The notes beneath the pieces are model-generated. The model was not told the DNA's origin. It did not search any database and saw only the letters and a list, made by a program, of their open reading frames with translations. Below, one piece after another: positions 36,201-44,941 of a DNA stretch of 59,385 nucleotides. The number at the start of each line of letters is the position of its first letter. Position 1 is the stretch's first letter. Source of the DNA: Burkholderiales bacterium (GTDB lineage Bacteria > Pseudomonadota > Gammaproteobacteria > Burkholderiales > UBA11063); NCBI GenBank assembly GCA_019748155.1, contig JAIEPY010000103.1:1-59385 (forward strand), written 5' to 3'. The translations under genes and the position numbers were made by a program.

Positions 36201-37199
36201 TTAATCAAGCGCAGCTTTTATCTTTTGTACTTGGCGAACTAAATCCGCAAAAGTCGCAAAGCTGATTGTTTGCTTAGCATCCGAGATTGATTTATCCGGA
36301 TCAGGATGCATTTCAACCAATATCCCATGTGCTCCGGCAGCCACTGAAGCACGTGCCATTGGCAATACCAGCGAACGAACGCCAGTTCCATGGCTTGGAT
36401 CAGCAATCACCGGTAAATGAGTCAACTGCTGCAATGCCGGAATCGCATTAAGATCCAAAGTATTACGCGTAAAAGTTTCAATCGTGCGAATCCCACGCTC
36501 ATATAAGATAACATTAGGATTACCCGCGAGCATAATATACTCTGCTGCCATCAGCAGCTCATGGTAAGTTGAAGCAAAGCCACGTTTGAGTAATACCGGA
36601 GTTTTTATTTTACCTAGCTCGGTAAGCAGTGCATAGTTTTGCATATTGCGCGCACCAATCTGAATTACATCCAGATATTTCACCGCCTCAGGTAACTGAC
36701 TGGCATCCATTACTTCAGAAACACTAATCAAACCGTATTTAGCACTAATTTCGGCAATCAGTTGCAATCCAGGTACACCCATCCCCTGGAACTCATACGG
36801 TGAAGTACGCGGCTTATATGCCCCACCACGCAGAGCCTGAGCGCCATGTTCCTTAGCAACTTTAGCACAAGCTTCGAGTTGTTCACGTGATTCAATCGAA
36901 CACGGTCCGGCAATAATAAATAAATCTTTACCACCGATTTCAACATCTTTGATTTTGATAATTGTATCACTAGGCTTAGTCTGGCGGCTGGCAAGCTTAA
37001 AATTACTGGTTAAAGGATGAACTTTAGCCACATTAGGTAACTTAGCAAAATCTTCAGTTACTACCCATGAATCAATTCCACCAATCACTGCCAAAATATT
37101 GGCATCGCTTTCTACTACCCGAAAGCCCATAGTTTCCAAGCGCTCGATCAACACCTGTTTATCCAAATAATTAGTATTATTTTCTAATTCAAGCAACAT
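36201..37199 (-). CDS. aroF: 3-deoxy-7-phosphoheptulonate (DAHP) synthase, type I-beta
   Basis: First enzyme of the shikimate pathway (PEP + erythrose 4-phosphate). 332 residues: an N-terminal ~75-residue ferredoxin/ACT-like domain ('LIERLETMGFRVVESDANILAVIGG') then the barrel with 'FIIAGPCSIESREQLEACAK', 'ALRGGAYKPRTSPYEFQGMG', 'QIGARNMQNYALL', 'LLKRGFASTYHELLMAAEYI' and 'PVIADPSHGTGVR'. The gene symbol is used loosely; this is the Thermotoga/Bacillus-like I-beta class, not E. coli AroFGH. It overlaps trpA by 11 bp, placing the first aromatic step in the trp operon. Confidence 0.93.
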   Translation of the reverse strand: MLLELENNTNYLDKQVLIERLETMGFRVVESDANILAVIGGIDSWVVTEDFAKLPNVAKVHPLTSNFKLASRQTKPSDTIIKIKDVEIGGKDLFIIAGPCSIESREQLEACAKVAKEHGAQALRGGAYKPRTSPYEFQGMGVPGLQLIAEISAKYGLISVSEVMDASQLPEAVKYLDVIQIGARNMQNYALLTELGKIKTPVLLKRGFASTYHELLMAAEYIMLAGNPNVILYERGIRTIETFTRNTLDLNAIPALQQLTHLPVIADPSHGTGVRSLVLPMARASVAAGAHGILVEMHPDPDKSISDAKQTISFATFADLVRQVQKIKAALD

Positions 37200-37953
37200 G
37201 ATAGAGATCCTTAGTAAGCGCCGTTAATTCCTCAGGTTTAATTTTTTTTTCCAATTGTTTAACCAGATATGATCCCACTACACAACCATCGGCAAGGGCT
37301 AAAATTTGTTCAACCATAGCTGAATTAGCAACTCCAAATCCAACCGCTACTGGTAATTGGCTAGCCTCACGAATTGCCGCAATTTGCGCCGGCAAATCAG
37401 CTGGTAAACCATCACGCGTTCCGGTAGTTCCCTTTTGGCAGGCATAATAAACAAAGCCCTGATCCAAGCCAGTCAAAACGGTTTTCATCCGTGCTTTTCC
37501 AGTTGAAGGTGCAATTACATTGATGGGTGCAAGTCCTAAATATCTACAATGATAACGATAATTAGCAGACTCCTCATAAGGCAAATCAACAATTAATACC
37601 CCATCTGCGCCAGCTTGTTTGGCACGAGTCAAAAAGCCTGCCAAATCATCTTGAATCGGATTATAATAAGTAAATAAAATCATTGCAACTTCGCTCTCTG
37701 CACGAATTTTAGCAACAATCTCCAAACTACTTTCAACAGTAGTATTTACCGCCAGAGCACGTTCCATCGCTGCCTGAATCACCGGACCATCAGCAACTGG
37801 GTCAGAATAAGGAATTCCAACCTCGAGTAAATTAACTCCTCCTTGAACTAGCGCTAAAAAATAAGCAGCACTTTGTTCTACTCCACCACCATCACCAGCG
37901 GTTAGATATGCAATTTTGGCTTTATTAGCAAAAGCATTTTTAATGCGCGACAT
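37189..37953 (-). CDS. trpA: Tryptophan synthase alpha chain
   Basis: Cleaves indole-3-glycerol phosphate to indole for the beta chain. 254 residues. Seen: 'YLTAGDGGGVEQSAAYFLALVQGGVNLLEVGIPYSDPVADGPVIQAAMERAL' with the catalytic Glu and Asp, 'LFTYYNPI', 'GVLIVDLPYEE' and 'GVANSAMVEQI'. Overlaps the trpFB gene by 14 bp and the DAHP synthase gene by 11 bp. Confidence 0.97.
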   Translation of the reverse strand: MSRIKNAFANKAKIAYLTAGDGGGVEQSAAYFLALVQGGVNLLEVGIPYSDPVADGPVIQAAMERALAVNTTVESSLEIVAKIRAESEVAMILFTYYNPIQDDLAGFLTRAKQAGADGVLIVDLPYEESANYRYHCRYLGLAPINVIAPSTGKARMKTVLTGLDQGFVYYACQKGTTGTRDGLPADLPAQIAAIREASQLPVAVGFGVANSAMVEQILALADGCVVGSYLVKQLEKKIKPEELTALTKDLYHVA

Positions 37954-39670
37954 GAATCAATCCTCTTTCTAGTAAACCCGGTAAATCTTTATCTCCACGA
38001 CCGGATAAATTAACTAACACTTTGCAATCACTAGGTAAATCTTTGGCAATGCGAATCAAATATGCCAGGGCATGTGAAGACTCTAATGCCGGAATAATCC
38101 CTTCACTTGAGGTTAGCAACTGAAAGGCGTGCAATGCTTCCTGATCTGATGCCACATCATAACTAGCCCGAGCTGTTGCAAATAAATCTGAATGTTGTGG
38201 TCCAACCGCAGCATAATCCAAGCCCGCGGAGACCGAATGAGTATCGGCAATTTGTCCATCTTGGGTTTGCAATACATAAGTCCGATTACCATGCAAGACA
38301 CCTAAACGTCCAGATTGGAAACGTGCTGCATTTTCACCAACGCCCGTACCGTAGCCACCAGCCTCAACTCCAACTAGCTTAATCTCTTCATCGGGAATAA
38401 AGGCCTGAAAAACACCAATCGCATTGGAACCACCACCCACGCAGGCAATCACTAAATCTGGTTTACTACCTCCAGTTTGCTCAGCAAATTGAGCTTTGGC
38501 CTCGTTACCAATCACCGACTGAAAACGTGCACAAATCTGTGGGAACGGATATGGTCCTAACGCGGTTCCCAAACAATAATGGGTAGTCTCATAACTTGAT
38601 GCCCAATCACGTAGGGCTTCATTAACTGCATCTTTAAGCGTAGCACTACCATCGGTTACCGGAATAACTTCCGCGCCCAATAAACGCATTTTAGCTACAT
38701 TTGGCGCTTGGCGCTCGACATCAACCTGCCCCATATAAACTTTACATTCCAGACCAAGCATCGCACAAGCTGTTGCCGTAGCAACTCCATGTTGCCCCGC
38801 ACCAGTTTCAGCAATAATCCGGGTTTTACCCATTTTCTTAGCCAACAAACATTGCCCTAACGCGTTATTGATTTTATGTGCGCCGGTGTGCGTCAAATCT
38901 TCACGTTTCAGATAAACGTGCTTCAAACCAATGGCTTTAGCAAAATTTTTGACCTCAGTCAGAGCCGTTGGACGACCAACGTAGTTTTTAAGTAAATTAA
39001 TAAATTCCGCTTGAAATTCATCGCCCAAAGCAATCTCATGATAGGCTTTGGTTAAATCGTGCAGTGGCTCAATTAATAGCTCTGGTACATACATACCACC
39101 AAAAGCCCCATAATAAGTTGGTTTTACCAGTGCTAGAAATTCACGGATTTTGCCATAATCTTTTACACCACGCGTAATTTCAACACCAGAAGATAAATCG
39201 ACTCCCGCTGGATTAGTTTCAGCAATTCGCGTCAAAACATTATCCTTATCTAAACCACCCGCAATAAAATAACGAAATGGAATTGTACTATCTGGCGTAA
39301 TTTTTTCATAAAGAATAAAATCTTTTGCCGGATTTAATTCAGCTGGTAACGCTTTACTATCCGCAACATAAATAATTGGTTTATGGGTGAAATTAGCCAC
39401 TGCAGCTCGGGGTGCATCACCATGCAATTGAATAACATCCAGATTAAGCGCAGCATCAATCGCCTGAATCTGCTCCAGGCTTTCATCAAAAAACACCCCA
39501 ACTACCTGAGTATCATAATCTTTGACTACCTCACAAATTTGCTTGGCAGTAGCCAGATCAATTTGACGCGGTGAATGTTTGGTAAACAATAAACCTATAT
39601 AATCCACTCCACTAGCTGCAACTTTGCGTGCCATCTCCGGAGTGGTAATTCCACAAATTTTTATTAACAT
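37940..39670 (-). CDS. trpFB: Fused phosphoribosylanthranilate isomerase / tryptophan synthase beta chain
   Basis: One 576-residue chain joins two enzymes. Residues ~1–183 are TrpF: 'IKICGITTPEMA' with catalytic Cys6, 'QLHGD' and 'GVDLSSGVE' with the catalytic Asp (~158). Residues ~185–576 are TrpB: 'YYGAFGGMYVPELL', the PLP lysine K266 in 'HTGAHKINNA', 'AETGAGQHGVATA', the phosphate-binding GGGSN (412–416) and 'GLDYAAVGPQHS'. Nothing is missing in either half. The fusion places the isomerase on the same chain as the last enzyme although TrpC acts between them. Separated from the Dyp gene by 75 bp. Confidence 0.95.
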   Translation of the reverse strand: MLIKICGITTPEMARKVAASGVDYIGLLFTKHSPRQIDLATAKQICEVVKDYDTQVVGVFFDESLEQIQAIDAALNLDVIQLHGDAPRAAVANFTHKPIIYVADSKALPAELNPAKDFILYEKITPDSTIPFRYFIAGGLDKDNVLTRIAETNPAGVDLSSGVEITRGVKDYGKIREFLALVKPTYYGAFGGMYVPELLIEPLHDLTKAYHEIALGDEFQAEFINLLKNYVGRPTALTEVKNFAKAIGLKHVYLKREDLTHTGAHKINNALGQCLLAKKMGKTRIIAETGAGQHGVATATACAMLGLECKVYMGQVDVERQAPNVAKMRLLGAEVIPVTDGSATLKDAVNEALRDWASSYETTHYCLGTALGPYPFPQICARFQSVIGNEAKAQFAEQTGGSKPDLVIACVGGGSNAIGVFQAFIPDEEIKLVGVEAGGYGTGVGENAARFQSGRLGVLHGNRTYVLQTQDGQIADTHSVSAGLDYAAVGPQHSDLFATARASYDVASDQEALHAFQLLTSSEGIIPALESSHALAYLIRIAKDLPSDCKVLVNLSGRGDKDLPGLLERGLIHVAH

Positions 39671-39745
39671 ATACTTAACCTATTTTTCATATTTACAAAT
39701 CTTTTAGCTCTTAGTTATAAAAGCAAAGCCATCGCCTGTTCTAAA

Positions 39746-40618
39746 CTATTTTGCAGCTAATAATGATAAATCTAAACGACCATCAACAACTGGAGGACAC
39801 CATAAATAATTAGTATTCAATATTTTTGAGAAATTAAATACTCCATCCCTAATACCATCATCTATTCCAAGCATACTTGCCATTTGCAAATTAAACGAAC
39901 GGAATGACACGCTAAAACATGAGAACATCAGACCACCATTTAAATTATCATCAGACCAAGGCATAGATTTTCTTAATAAATCTGCTTCGGGGGTAAAATT
40001 TTCTTTGGCGGCTTTTTTAACATGCGCAGAATCTGGCAAGTTATCCAGTTGATGCGAATCATCCATACTTCGCCCGATACACGCTTCTTTACTTGTTTGG
40101 TTATTACTATTTAACCAATTAAAGTCATGTAACCATTGCTGCAACACCCAGCAGCTAGAACCTGCTAGTTCACCATCAGCGACGATAGCTACAGGTAAAA
40201 TTTCTTCACCCTGCGGATTTTCAATACCATCTTCAAAATCTGATAAATCAAATTTTTCACGATAAGCATATGCTGATATCGTGTTATTTAACTCAAAGCT
40301 AGTTGCCAGTATATTTTTTAACCTAGTTGCCTGATGGAATAATTTACCCTTATCTTCGTTTTTTAACCAAATTGCCAAATCACATCCCACTTCATCATTC
40401 ATCAAAGGTGAATTAAATTTATGGGGTTGATAACTTTCAACTTTAGGAAAATACTTCATCAGCTGATTACCAAAACCAACTACTGCATTTTTTACATCAA
40501 CATCATTCTGTAATGCTGTTAATGTCGTTCTAATATTGTCTTCGTTTCTTAATTTGAATAATATAAACATCGCCGATGACGTTTTATCTTCAACAATTCC
40601 AACTTGATATTTTTTCAT
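39746..40618 (-). CDS. Dyp-type haem peroxidase
   Basis: 290 residues. Contains the family's 'FEDGIENP' motif with the catalytic Asp at ~130, a candidate proximal His at ~199 ('PDSAHVKKA') and a conserved Arg at ~240 ('SFRSFNLQM'). No signal peptide or Tat motif, so cytoplasmic or encapsulated; no encapsulin gene is adjacent. It has its own strong GAGGGTG ribosome-binding site and a 118-bp upstream gap, so it probably has its own promoter although it lies inside the trp gene run. Physiological substrate unknown. Confidence 0.88.
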   Translation of the reverse strand: MKKYQVGIVEDKTSSAMFILFKLRNEDNIRTTLTALQNDVDVKNAVVGFGNQLMKYFPKVESYQPHKFNSPLMNDEVGCDLAIWLKNEDKGKLFHQATRLKNILATSFELNNTISAYAYREKFDLSDFEDGIENPQGEEILPVAIVADGELAGSSCWVLQQWLHDFNWLNSNNQTSKEACIGRSMDDSHQLDNLPDSAHVKKAAKENFTPEADLLRKSMPWSDDNLNGGLMFSCFSVSFRSFNLQMASMLGIDDGIRDGVFNFSKILNTNYLWCPPVVDGRLDLSLLAAK

Positions 40619-40736
40619 TTCACCCTCATTTTTATATTTTGTTTACACTTTAACATATTAATGTTTTAACATCCAAACCACAATATACTTAACAAACTTG
40701 TTTGGTAGTCGCCTAGTAACATGATATCGAATAAAA

Positions 40737-41102
40737 TTAACTTTTATTTTTATACTTTTCTAAAAAATTTATTGTAAGATTCAATTCTTCTAGCAGTCGT
40801 GGAAATTGATTTGGTACTTTCTCCCATTTTTCTCTTAAACTTAAAAGCGTCCGATATGAAAAAGGATAGTATCGTTTAAAATTTTTCAGTTCATAAAGTA
40901 TAGCAGTTTGTCTATCAACATACATTCTTTCTTTTTCATCTTCAGGTTGAACCAATTCTTTAATAAGTTTATGATAATTCTCGAACTCTTTAAGGTCTTG
41001 ATCTCTTTTTCTAGTATCAAAATATTTATAAGCCGTCCAAAGAAATGTGAGTAACCCAATGGAAGCACTAATAATGAATTTAATATCCATATCAATAAAC
41101 AT
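40737..41102 (-). CDS. Small single-pass membrane protein of unknown function
   Basis: 121 residues: an N-terminal membrane helix (~7–26, 'KFIISASIGLLTFLWTAYKYF') followed by a highly charged helical cytosolic domain rich in Lys and Glu. No known domain recognised. It starts 5 bp after the trpDC stop, so it would be co-transcribed with trpEGDC, but it has no evident link to tryptophan. With the Dyp gene it looks like an insertion into the trp operon. Codon use appears more A-rich than its neighbours. Confidence 0.65.
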   Translation of the reverse strand: MFIDMDIKFIISASIGLLTFLWTAYKYFDTRKRDQDLKEFENYHKLIKELVQPEDEKERMYVDRQTAILYELKNFKRYYPFSYRTLLSLREKWEKVPNQFPRLLEELNLTINFLEKYKNKS

Positions 41103-41107
41103 CTATC

Positions 41108-42787
41108 TCAATCTTGAAAAAATTCAGCTGGATTAGCTAATCTTGACAATGCTTCACCAACCAAAACTCCGTCATAACCTAAAGCTATTGCCGCCAAAGC
41201 TTGCTCACGGGTTTTAAGCCCTGATTCGGCAACTTTAACCCGAGCAGCGGGGATTAGCTTAATTAATTCAGCAAATTGATTCGGATGCATTGAAAAATCA
41301 TTTAAATCACGTTGATTTACCCCGATTACATCAGCATCAGCTTTAAGCGCAATATCGAGTTCATTTGGATTATGCACTTCGACCAATACCTCTAATCCAA
41401 AACTATGCGCAATCCTTGCCATTTCAAAGGTATTTTCCTGTAAAATATGCACGATTAACAAAATCACATCCGCGCCATTGGCAGCCGCTTCAGCAATTTG
41501 GGGTGGAGTGAGCATAAAATCTTTACATAGTACTGGAACTGGTGTATCTTTTAAACCAGCACTTACCCGACGTAAATCTTCCATTGAGCCATTAAATCCA
41601 GCATCCGTCAAAACTGAAATCGCCGCAGCGCCAATATCAACATAATGCCGCGCACGTTCTAGCGGATCGCCAATATCCGCAATATGCCCAGCTGAAGGAG
41701 ACGCGCGTTTAATTTCACTGATTACCGCAAATTCTTTCGCAAGCAAAGCAGCTTTCATGCTCTTACGCTTTTGCGGTGCTTGATATTTACGATGCACTAT
41801 TTGCTGCAATTTATTAAGTGGAATAATATTACCCTCAGCTAAGCGTTGCTGTGCTTGTTTAACTCCATCAACCAAACTTGGCGCTTTACCATAAACGTAT
41901 AAAGCAGCACCAGCATTTAATGCCAGAGAGTCACTGATACCAGTTTTTTCACGATCATTGAGTGTTTTAATCAGCATCTGTGCATTATACATCCGATCAC
42001 CACCAGCTAGATCACTAAGCTCAGCTTGCGATAAGCCTAATTCGCGTAGATTCAGCGTAATGTCACTGATTGACTCATCGGTAACTAATTTAGCTTGCAA
42101 GGTATCCAAGCAGCTAAGTTCATCGAGACCATTGCCATGAAAAACCAGCGATTTAGTAGTCCCGAGGCGGAATAAAGTTTCTGCAATTACCGGAACATAT
42201 TTATCCTGATAAACGCCTAAGATAATATGCTCGCGCCCTGCTGGATTAAGTAATGGCCCCATCAAATTAAAAATCGTTGGGGTTGCTAGTTTCTTACGCA
42301 CATCATTTAATTTACGTAAAATCGGATAAAAATTAGGTGCAAAGCAAAACGCAAAATTATGTTGATCAATGGTTTTGGCAATTTCATTATCGGTTAAATT
42401 TAAACTAAAGCCTAATTCAGCCAAAACATCTGCCGAGCCACATTTTGATGATACCGCACGATTACCATGTTTAACCACTGGCACACCACAAGCAGCAGCA
42501 AGTAATGATCCACCAGTTGAAATATTTAAGGTACCAGCTTTATCACCACCAGTGCCAACGATATCCACAAAAGGCTTATCTAGCAAAAGACTTCGTCCGC
42601 TCTCAACCAATGCTTTATGAAAGCCTAATAATTCATCAGCAGTTTCACCTTTGGCATGAAGTAAGGTTAAAAATGAACCAGCCAACACCGGATCAACATC
42701 CGCAAATAATGCCTTGGCTGCTAAATAACTATCTTCCAAGCTCAGATTTTGCCCAGCACTTAATTTAACAATACATTTATTTAGCAT
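41108..42787 (-). CDS. trpDC: Fused anthranilate phosphoribosyltransferase / indole-3-glycerol phosphate synthase
   Basis: About 559 residues. The first ~335 are TrpD: 'VDIVGTGGDKAGTLNISTGGSLLAAACGVPVVKHGNRAVSSKCGSADVL' (PRPP-binding glycine motif and KHGNR) and 'NLMGPLLNPA'. The rest is TrpC: 'AVISEIKRASPSAG', 'PVLCKDFML', 'EVLVEVHNPNELDIAL', 'IGVNQRDL' and 'VAESGLKT'. Start at ATG 42787 is set by a GGAG seven bases upstream; the frame is open to 42802. Overlaps trpG by 11 bp. The pairing of TrpD with TrpC joins non-consecutive steps, with TrpF between. Confidence 0.95.
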   Translation of the reverse strand: MLNKCIVKLSAGQNLSLEDSYLAAKALFADVDPVLAGSFLTLLHAKGETADELLGFHKALVESGRSLLLDKPFVDIVGTGGDKAGTLNISTGGSLLAAACGVPVVKHGNRAVSSKCGSADVLAELGFSLNLTDNEIAKTIDQHNFAFCFAPNFYPILRKLNDVRKKLATPTIFNLMGPLLNPAGREHIILGVYQDKYVPVIAETLFRLGTTKSLVFHGNGLDELSCLDTLQAKLVTDESISDITLNLRELGLSQAELSDLAGGDRMYNAQMLIKTLNDREKTGISDSLALNAGAALYVYGKAPSLVDGVKQAQQRLAEGNIIPLNKLQQIVHRKYQAPQKRKSMKAALLAKEFAVISEIKRASPSAGHIADIGDPLERARHYVDIGAAAISVLTDAGFNGSMEDLRRVSAGLKDTPVPVLCKDFMLTPPQIAEAAANGADVILLIVHILQENTFEMARIAHSFGLEVLVEVHNPNELDIALKADADVIGVNQRDLNDFSMHPNQFAELIKLIPAARVKVAESGLKTREQALAAIALGYDGVLVGEALSRLANPAEFFQD

Positions 42788-43355
42788 GACACAGCTCCAC
42801 AAAATTATTCACGATTTGTTGTCCTTCTGGCGTTAAGATTGATTCTGGGTGAAATTGTACGCCATAAATCGGATATTGACGATGACTTAAAGCCATAATA
42901 TTGCCCTCACTATCTTCCGCTTCTATTTTCAGCTCATTGGGGAAATTATTCTTTTTAACCACCAGTGAATGATAACGCGCTGCGGTAAATGGTAGATGAA
43001 CATTTTTAAATAATGTCCCACGATTATGAAAAATCAAACTAGGCTTACCATGCATAACCTGCTCTGCCAGATCAACCACACCCCCAAAAGCCACACCCAT
43101 CGCCTGATGACCTAAACATACCCCAAAAATCGGATATTTATGCCCGAGCTGCTGGATAACTTCAATACAAATCCCTGCTTGTTTTGGATGACCAGGTCCT
43201 GGTGATAGCACAATCCCTTGTAAATTATCTAATTGCTCAATTTCAGAAAGCGTAATTGCATCGTTGCGCACTACCTGTACTTCCGCACCAGCAATAACCA
43301 ATGCCTGATATAGATTATAGGTAAAACTATCATAATTATCAATTAGTAAAATCAT
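42777..43355 (-). CDS. trpG: Anthranilate synthase glutamine amidotransferase subunit
   Basis: Supplies ammonia to TrpE. 192 residues, class I glutaminase: 'LIDNYDSFTYNLYQ', oxyanion region 'SPGPGHP', nucleophile Cys80 in 'GVCLGHQAMG', and 'HPES' with H169 and E171 of the catalytic triad. In some bacteria the same subunit also serves 4-amino-4-deoxychorismate synthase; no pab gene is near. Overlaps trpE by 4 bp. Confidence 0.95.
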   Translation of the reverse strand: MILLIDNYDSFTYNLYQALVIAGAEVQVVRNDAITLSEIEQLDNLQGIVLSPGPGHPKQAGICIEVIQQLGHKYPIFGVCLGHQAMGVAFGGVVDLAEQVMHGKPSLIFHNRGTLFKNVHLPFTAARYHSLVVKKNNFPNELKIEAEDSEGNIMALSHRQYPIYGVQFHPESILTPEGQQIVNNFVELCHAK

Positions 43356-44704
43356 AATCCACCTCCCATAGCCAATTCGATACTTGCCATTGCTCCACGC
43401 GCTTTAAGATAGGTTTCTTCGACCTCTTTTTCCGGTACTGAATCATAGACAATTCCAGCACCAACTCGTAGCTCAATTTGTTTATTTTGAATAAACATAG
43501 TCCGAATCGCAATCGCGGCAGTTAAGCTTCCAGCTTCATCCAGCATAAGTACTGCACCACCGTATAAACCCCGCCGCGTCATTTCCAGCTCATCAATAAT
43601 TCCCATGGCACGAATTTTAGGCGCTCCGGATAGCGTTCCGGCTGGTAAAACTGATTTTAGAACATCAAATTGATTGTATTTAGTATCGATTTGTCCTACC
43701 ACATGCGATACAATATGACTCACATGAGAGTAAGTTTTAACATTTTTAAATTTTGTCACAGTAACCGTACCTGCTTTGGCAACTGCACCAACATCATTAC
43801 GCGCCAAATCAACCAGCATAATATGCTCGGCGGTTTCTTTCGGATCTGCCAACAGCAGATTAATATCATCACCTTTTTTACAAGTTCCGGCAATTGGTAC
43901 CGTTTCAATCACACCATCCTTCACCCCTACCAGTAGTTCTGGAGACGCCCCTGCAATCGCAAACTCTTCTTCTTCAAACAGATACAAATATGGTGTTGGA
44001 TTTAATTTGCGTAGCGCACGATAGAGTGCAAAAGGAGGAATGTCCAAATCCGCAATAAAAGTTCGTGATAATACCACCTGAAAAATATCACCCTGACGAA
44101 TATATTCTTTAGCGCGAATTACCTTTTGCATATATTCTTCATCGCTTACATCTGATAATAACTCAACTTTAGCTTGTTTTACAAATGTCGGAGCAGATGT
44201 TATTGTGAATAATCTTTGCACGATTTCATCAATCTCGGCATCGCTACCTTCATGATTAATGATTAGTTTTTGCGCCTGATGATCAAAACAAATAACAGTT
44301 TTATACAATCTAAAGAAAAAATCTGGTACGGCTTTAGGTGGATGGCGATCAGGTAAGCGTTCTTTAACTCTTACTCCGTCATAGCTAATAAAACCAAAAG
44401 CTTTGCGTCCGTGAGTAAACTCAGGTAATAAACTATATGGGTCAACTTCGTGGCTGGTAGTAATTCCATTATAGTCAATCGTAACATCACATGCGGTAGC
44501 GCGTAAGGTTGCCAGTGGATTAATCCCAATAAAAGAATATTTACCATATCCTTCATCGTAAGCTGACTCCATCATCGCTGCCCCAACACCACCAATCGTG
44601 GTATAGGCTAAGATCGGCGTTAAGCTGTCGTATGCCAGCTGTCTAACCCGCGGGTTTATTTGACTAAACTTTTGTTGTAAATCTGAATTATTGAATAGAC
44701 TCAT
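43352..44704 (-). CDS. trpE: Anthranilate synthase component I
   Basis: Converts chorismate and ammonia to anthranilate. 450 residues. The chorismate-binding domain shows 'YIRQGDIFQVVLSRTF', 'ASPELLV', 'PIAGTCKKG', 'LARNDVGAVAKAGTVTV', 'LPAGTLSGAPKIRAMGIIDELE' and 'RGLYGGAVLMLD'. The family's 'PIAGTRxRG' has Cys/Lys in place of the usual Arg pair here. AAGGA lies eight bases before ATG 44704. Promoter and leader features upstream are listed separately. Confidence 0.95.
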   Translation of the reverse strand: MSLFNNSDLQQKFSQINPRVRQLAYDSLTPILAYTTIGGVGAAMMESAYDEGYGKYSFIGINPLATLRATACDVTIDYNGITTSHEVDPYSLLPEFTHGRKAFGFISYDGVRVKERLPDRHPPKAVPDFFFRLYKTVICFDHQAQKLIINHEGSDAEIDEIVQRLFTITSAPTFVKQAKVELLSDVSDEEYMQKVIRAKEYIRQGDIFQVVLSRTFIADLDIPPFALYRALRKLNPTPYLYLFEEEEFAIAGASPELLVGVKDGVIETVPIAGTCKKGDDINLLLADPKETAEHIMLVDLARNDVGAVAKAGTVTVTKFKNVKTYSHVSHIVSHVVGQIDTKYNQFDVLKSVLPAGTLSGAPKIRAMGIIDELEMTRRGLYGGAVLMLDEAGSLTAAIAIRTMFIQNKQIELRVGAGIVYDSVPEKEVEETYLKARGAMASIELAMGGGL

Positions 44705-44758
44705 TGTGTGGATTCCTTAAAGTGCGAAAATTATAACATATACTGCATGAGTACATCT

Positions 44759-44806
44759 AGCTGCAAAAGCCCTGCAATGCAGCTAATTAGACGGTTAAAA
44801 TTAGCT
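44759..44806 (-). promoter_or_regulatory. Candidate trp attenuator: two mutually exclusive hairpins
   Basis: Read on the minus strand, hairpin A pairs AGCTAATT (44799–44806) with AATTAGCT (44781–44788); hairpin B pairs AGCTGCA (44778–44784) with TGCAGCT (44759–44765). They share the bases 44781–44784, so only one can form. The 5' arm of A covers the stop codon of the leader peptide. No T tract follows hairpin B, so a Rho-independent stop is not evident. Confidence 0.4.
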
Positions 44807-44842
44807 TCGCCACGATAAGGAGAATTGATAGTGTAACGACAT
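44801..44842 (-). CDS. Putative trp operon leader peptide (13 aa, one Trp)
   Basis: Reads MSLHYQFSLSWRS, with a single Trp codon three codons before the stop. A GGGA site lies five bases before the ATG, and a consensus promoter lies just upstream. Known trp leader peptides are of this size but usually have adjacent Trp codons. Size, position and the overlapping hairpins are the only support. Confidence 0.4.
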   Translation of the reverse strand: MSLHYQFSLSWRS

Positions 44843-44872
44843 TTTGATCCCGATAAATTTTGTCATGACGTA

Positions 44873-44901
44873 ATGATACATCATTGCAATAAATTTGTCA
44901 A
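44873..44901 (-). promoter_or_regulatory. Sigma-70 promoter of the trp operon
   Basis: On the minus strand TTGACA (44896–44901), 17 bp, then TATCAT (44873–44878). Transcription from about 44866 would give a ~160-nt leader before trpE. A second candidate, TGTTATAAT (-10 at 44730–44735), lies much closer to trpE with a poor -35. Confidence 0.6.
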
Positions 44902-44941
44902 ATAAAATACATCTACTTACAACACTAAACATAAACAAGAA

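Noticed and set aside
44759-44784. Rho-independent terminator before trpE
   Set aside because: The hairpin is followed by mixed sequence, not a T tract, so it was kept only as a candidate attenuator hairpin.
44759-44784. TrpR operator
   Set aside because: The AGCTGCA/TGCAGCT inverted repeat does not resemble the known TrpR box (GTACTAGTTAACTAGTAC).
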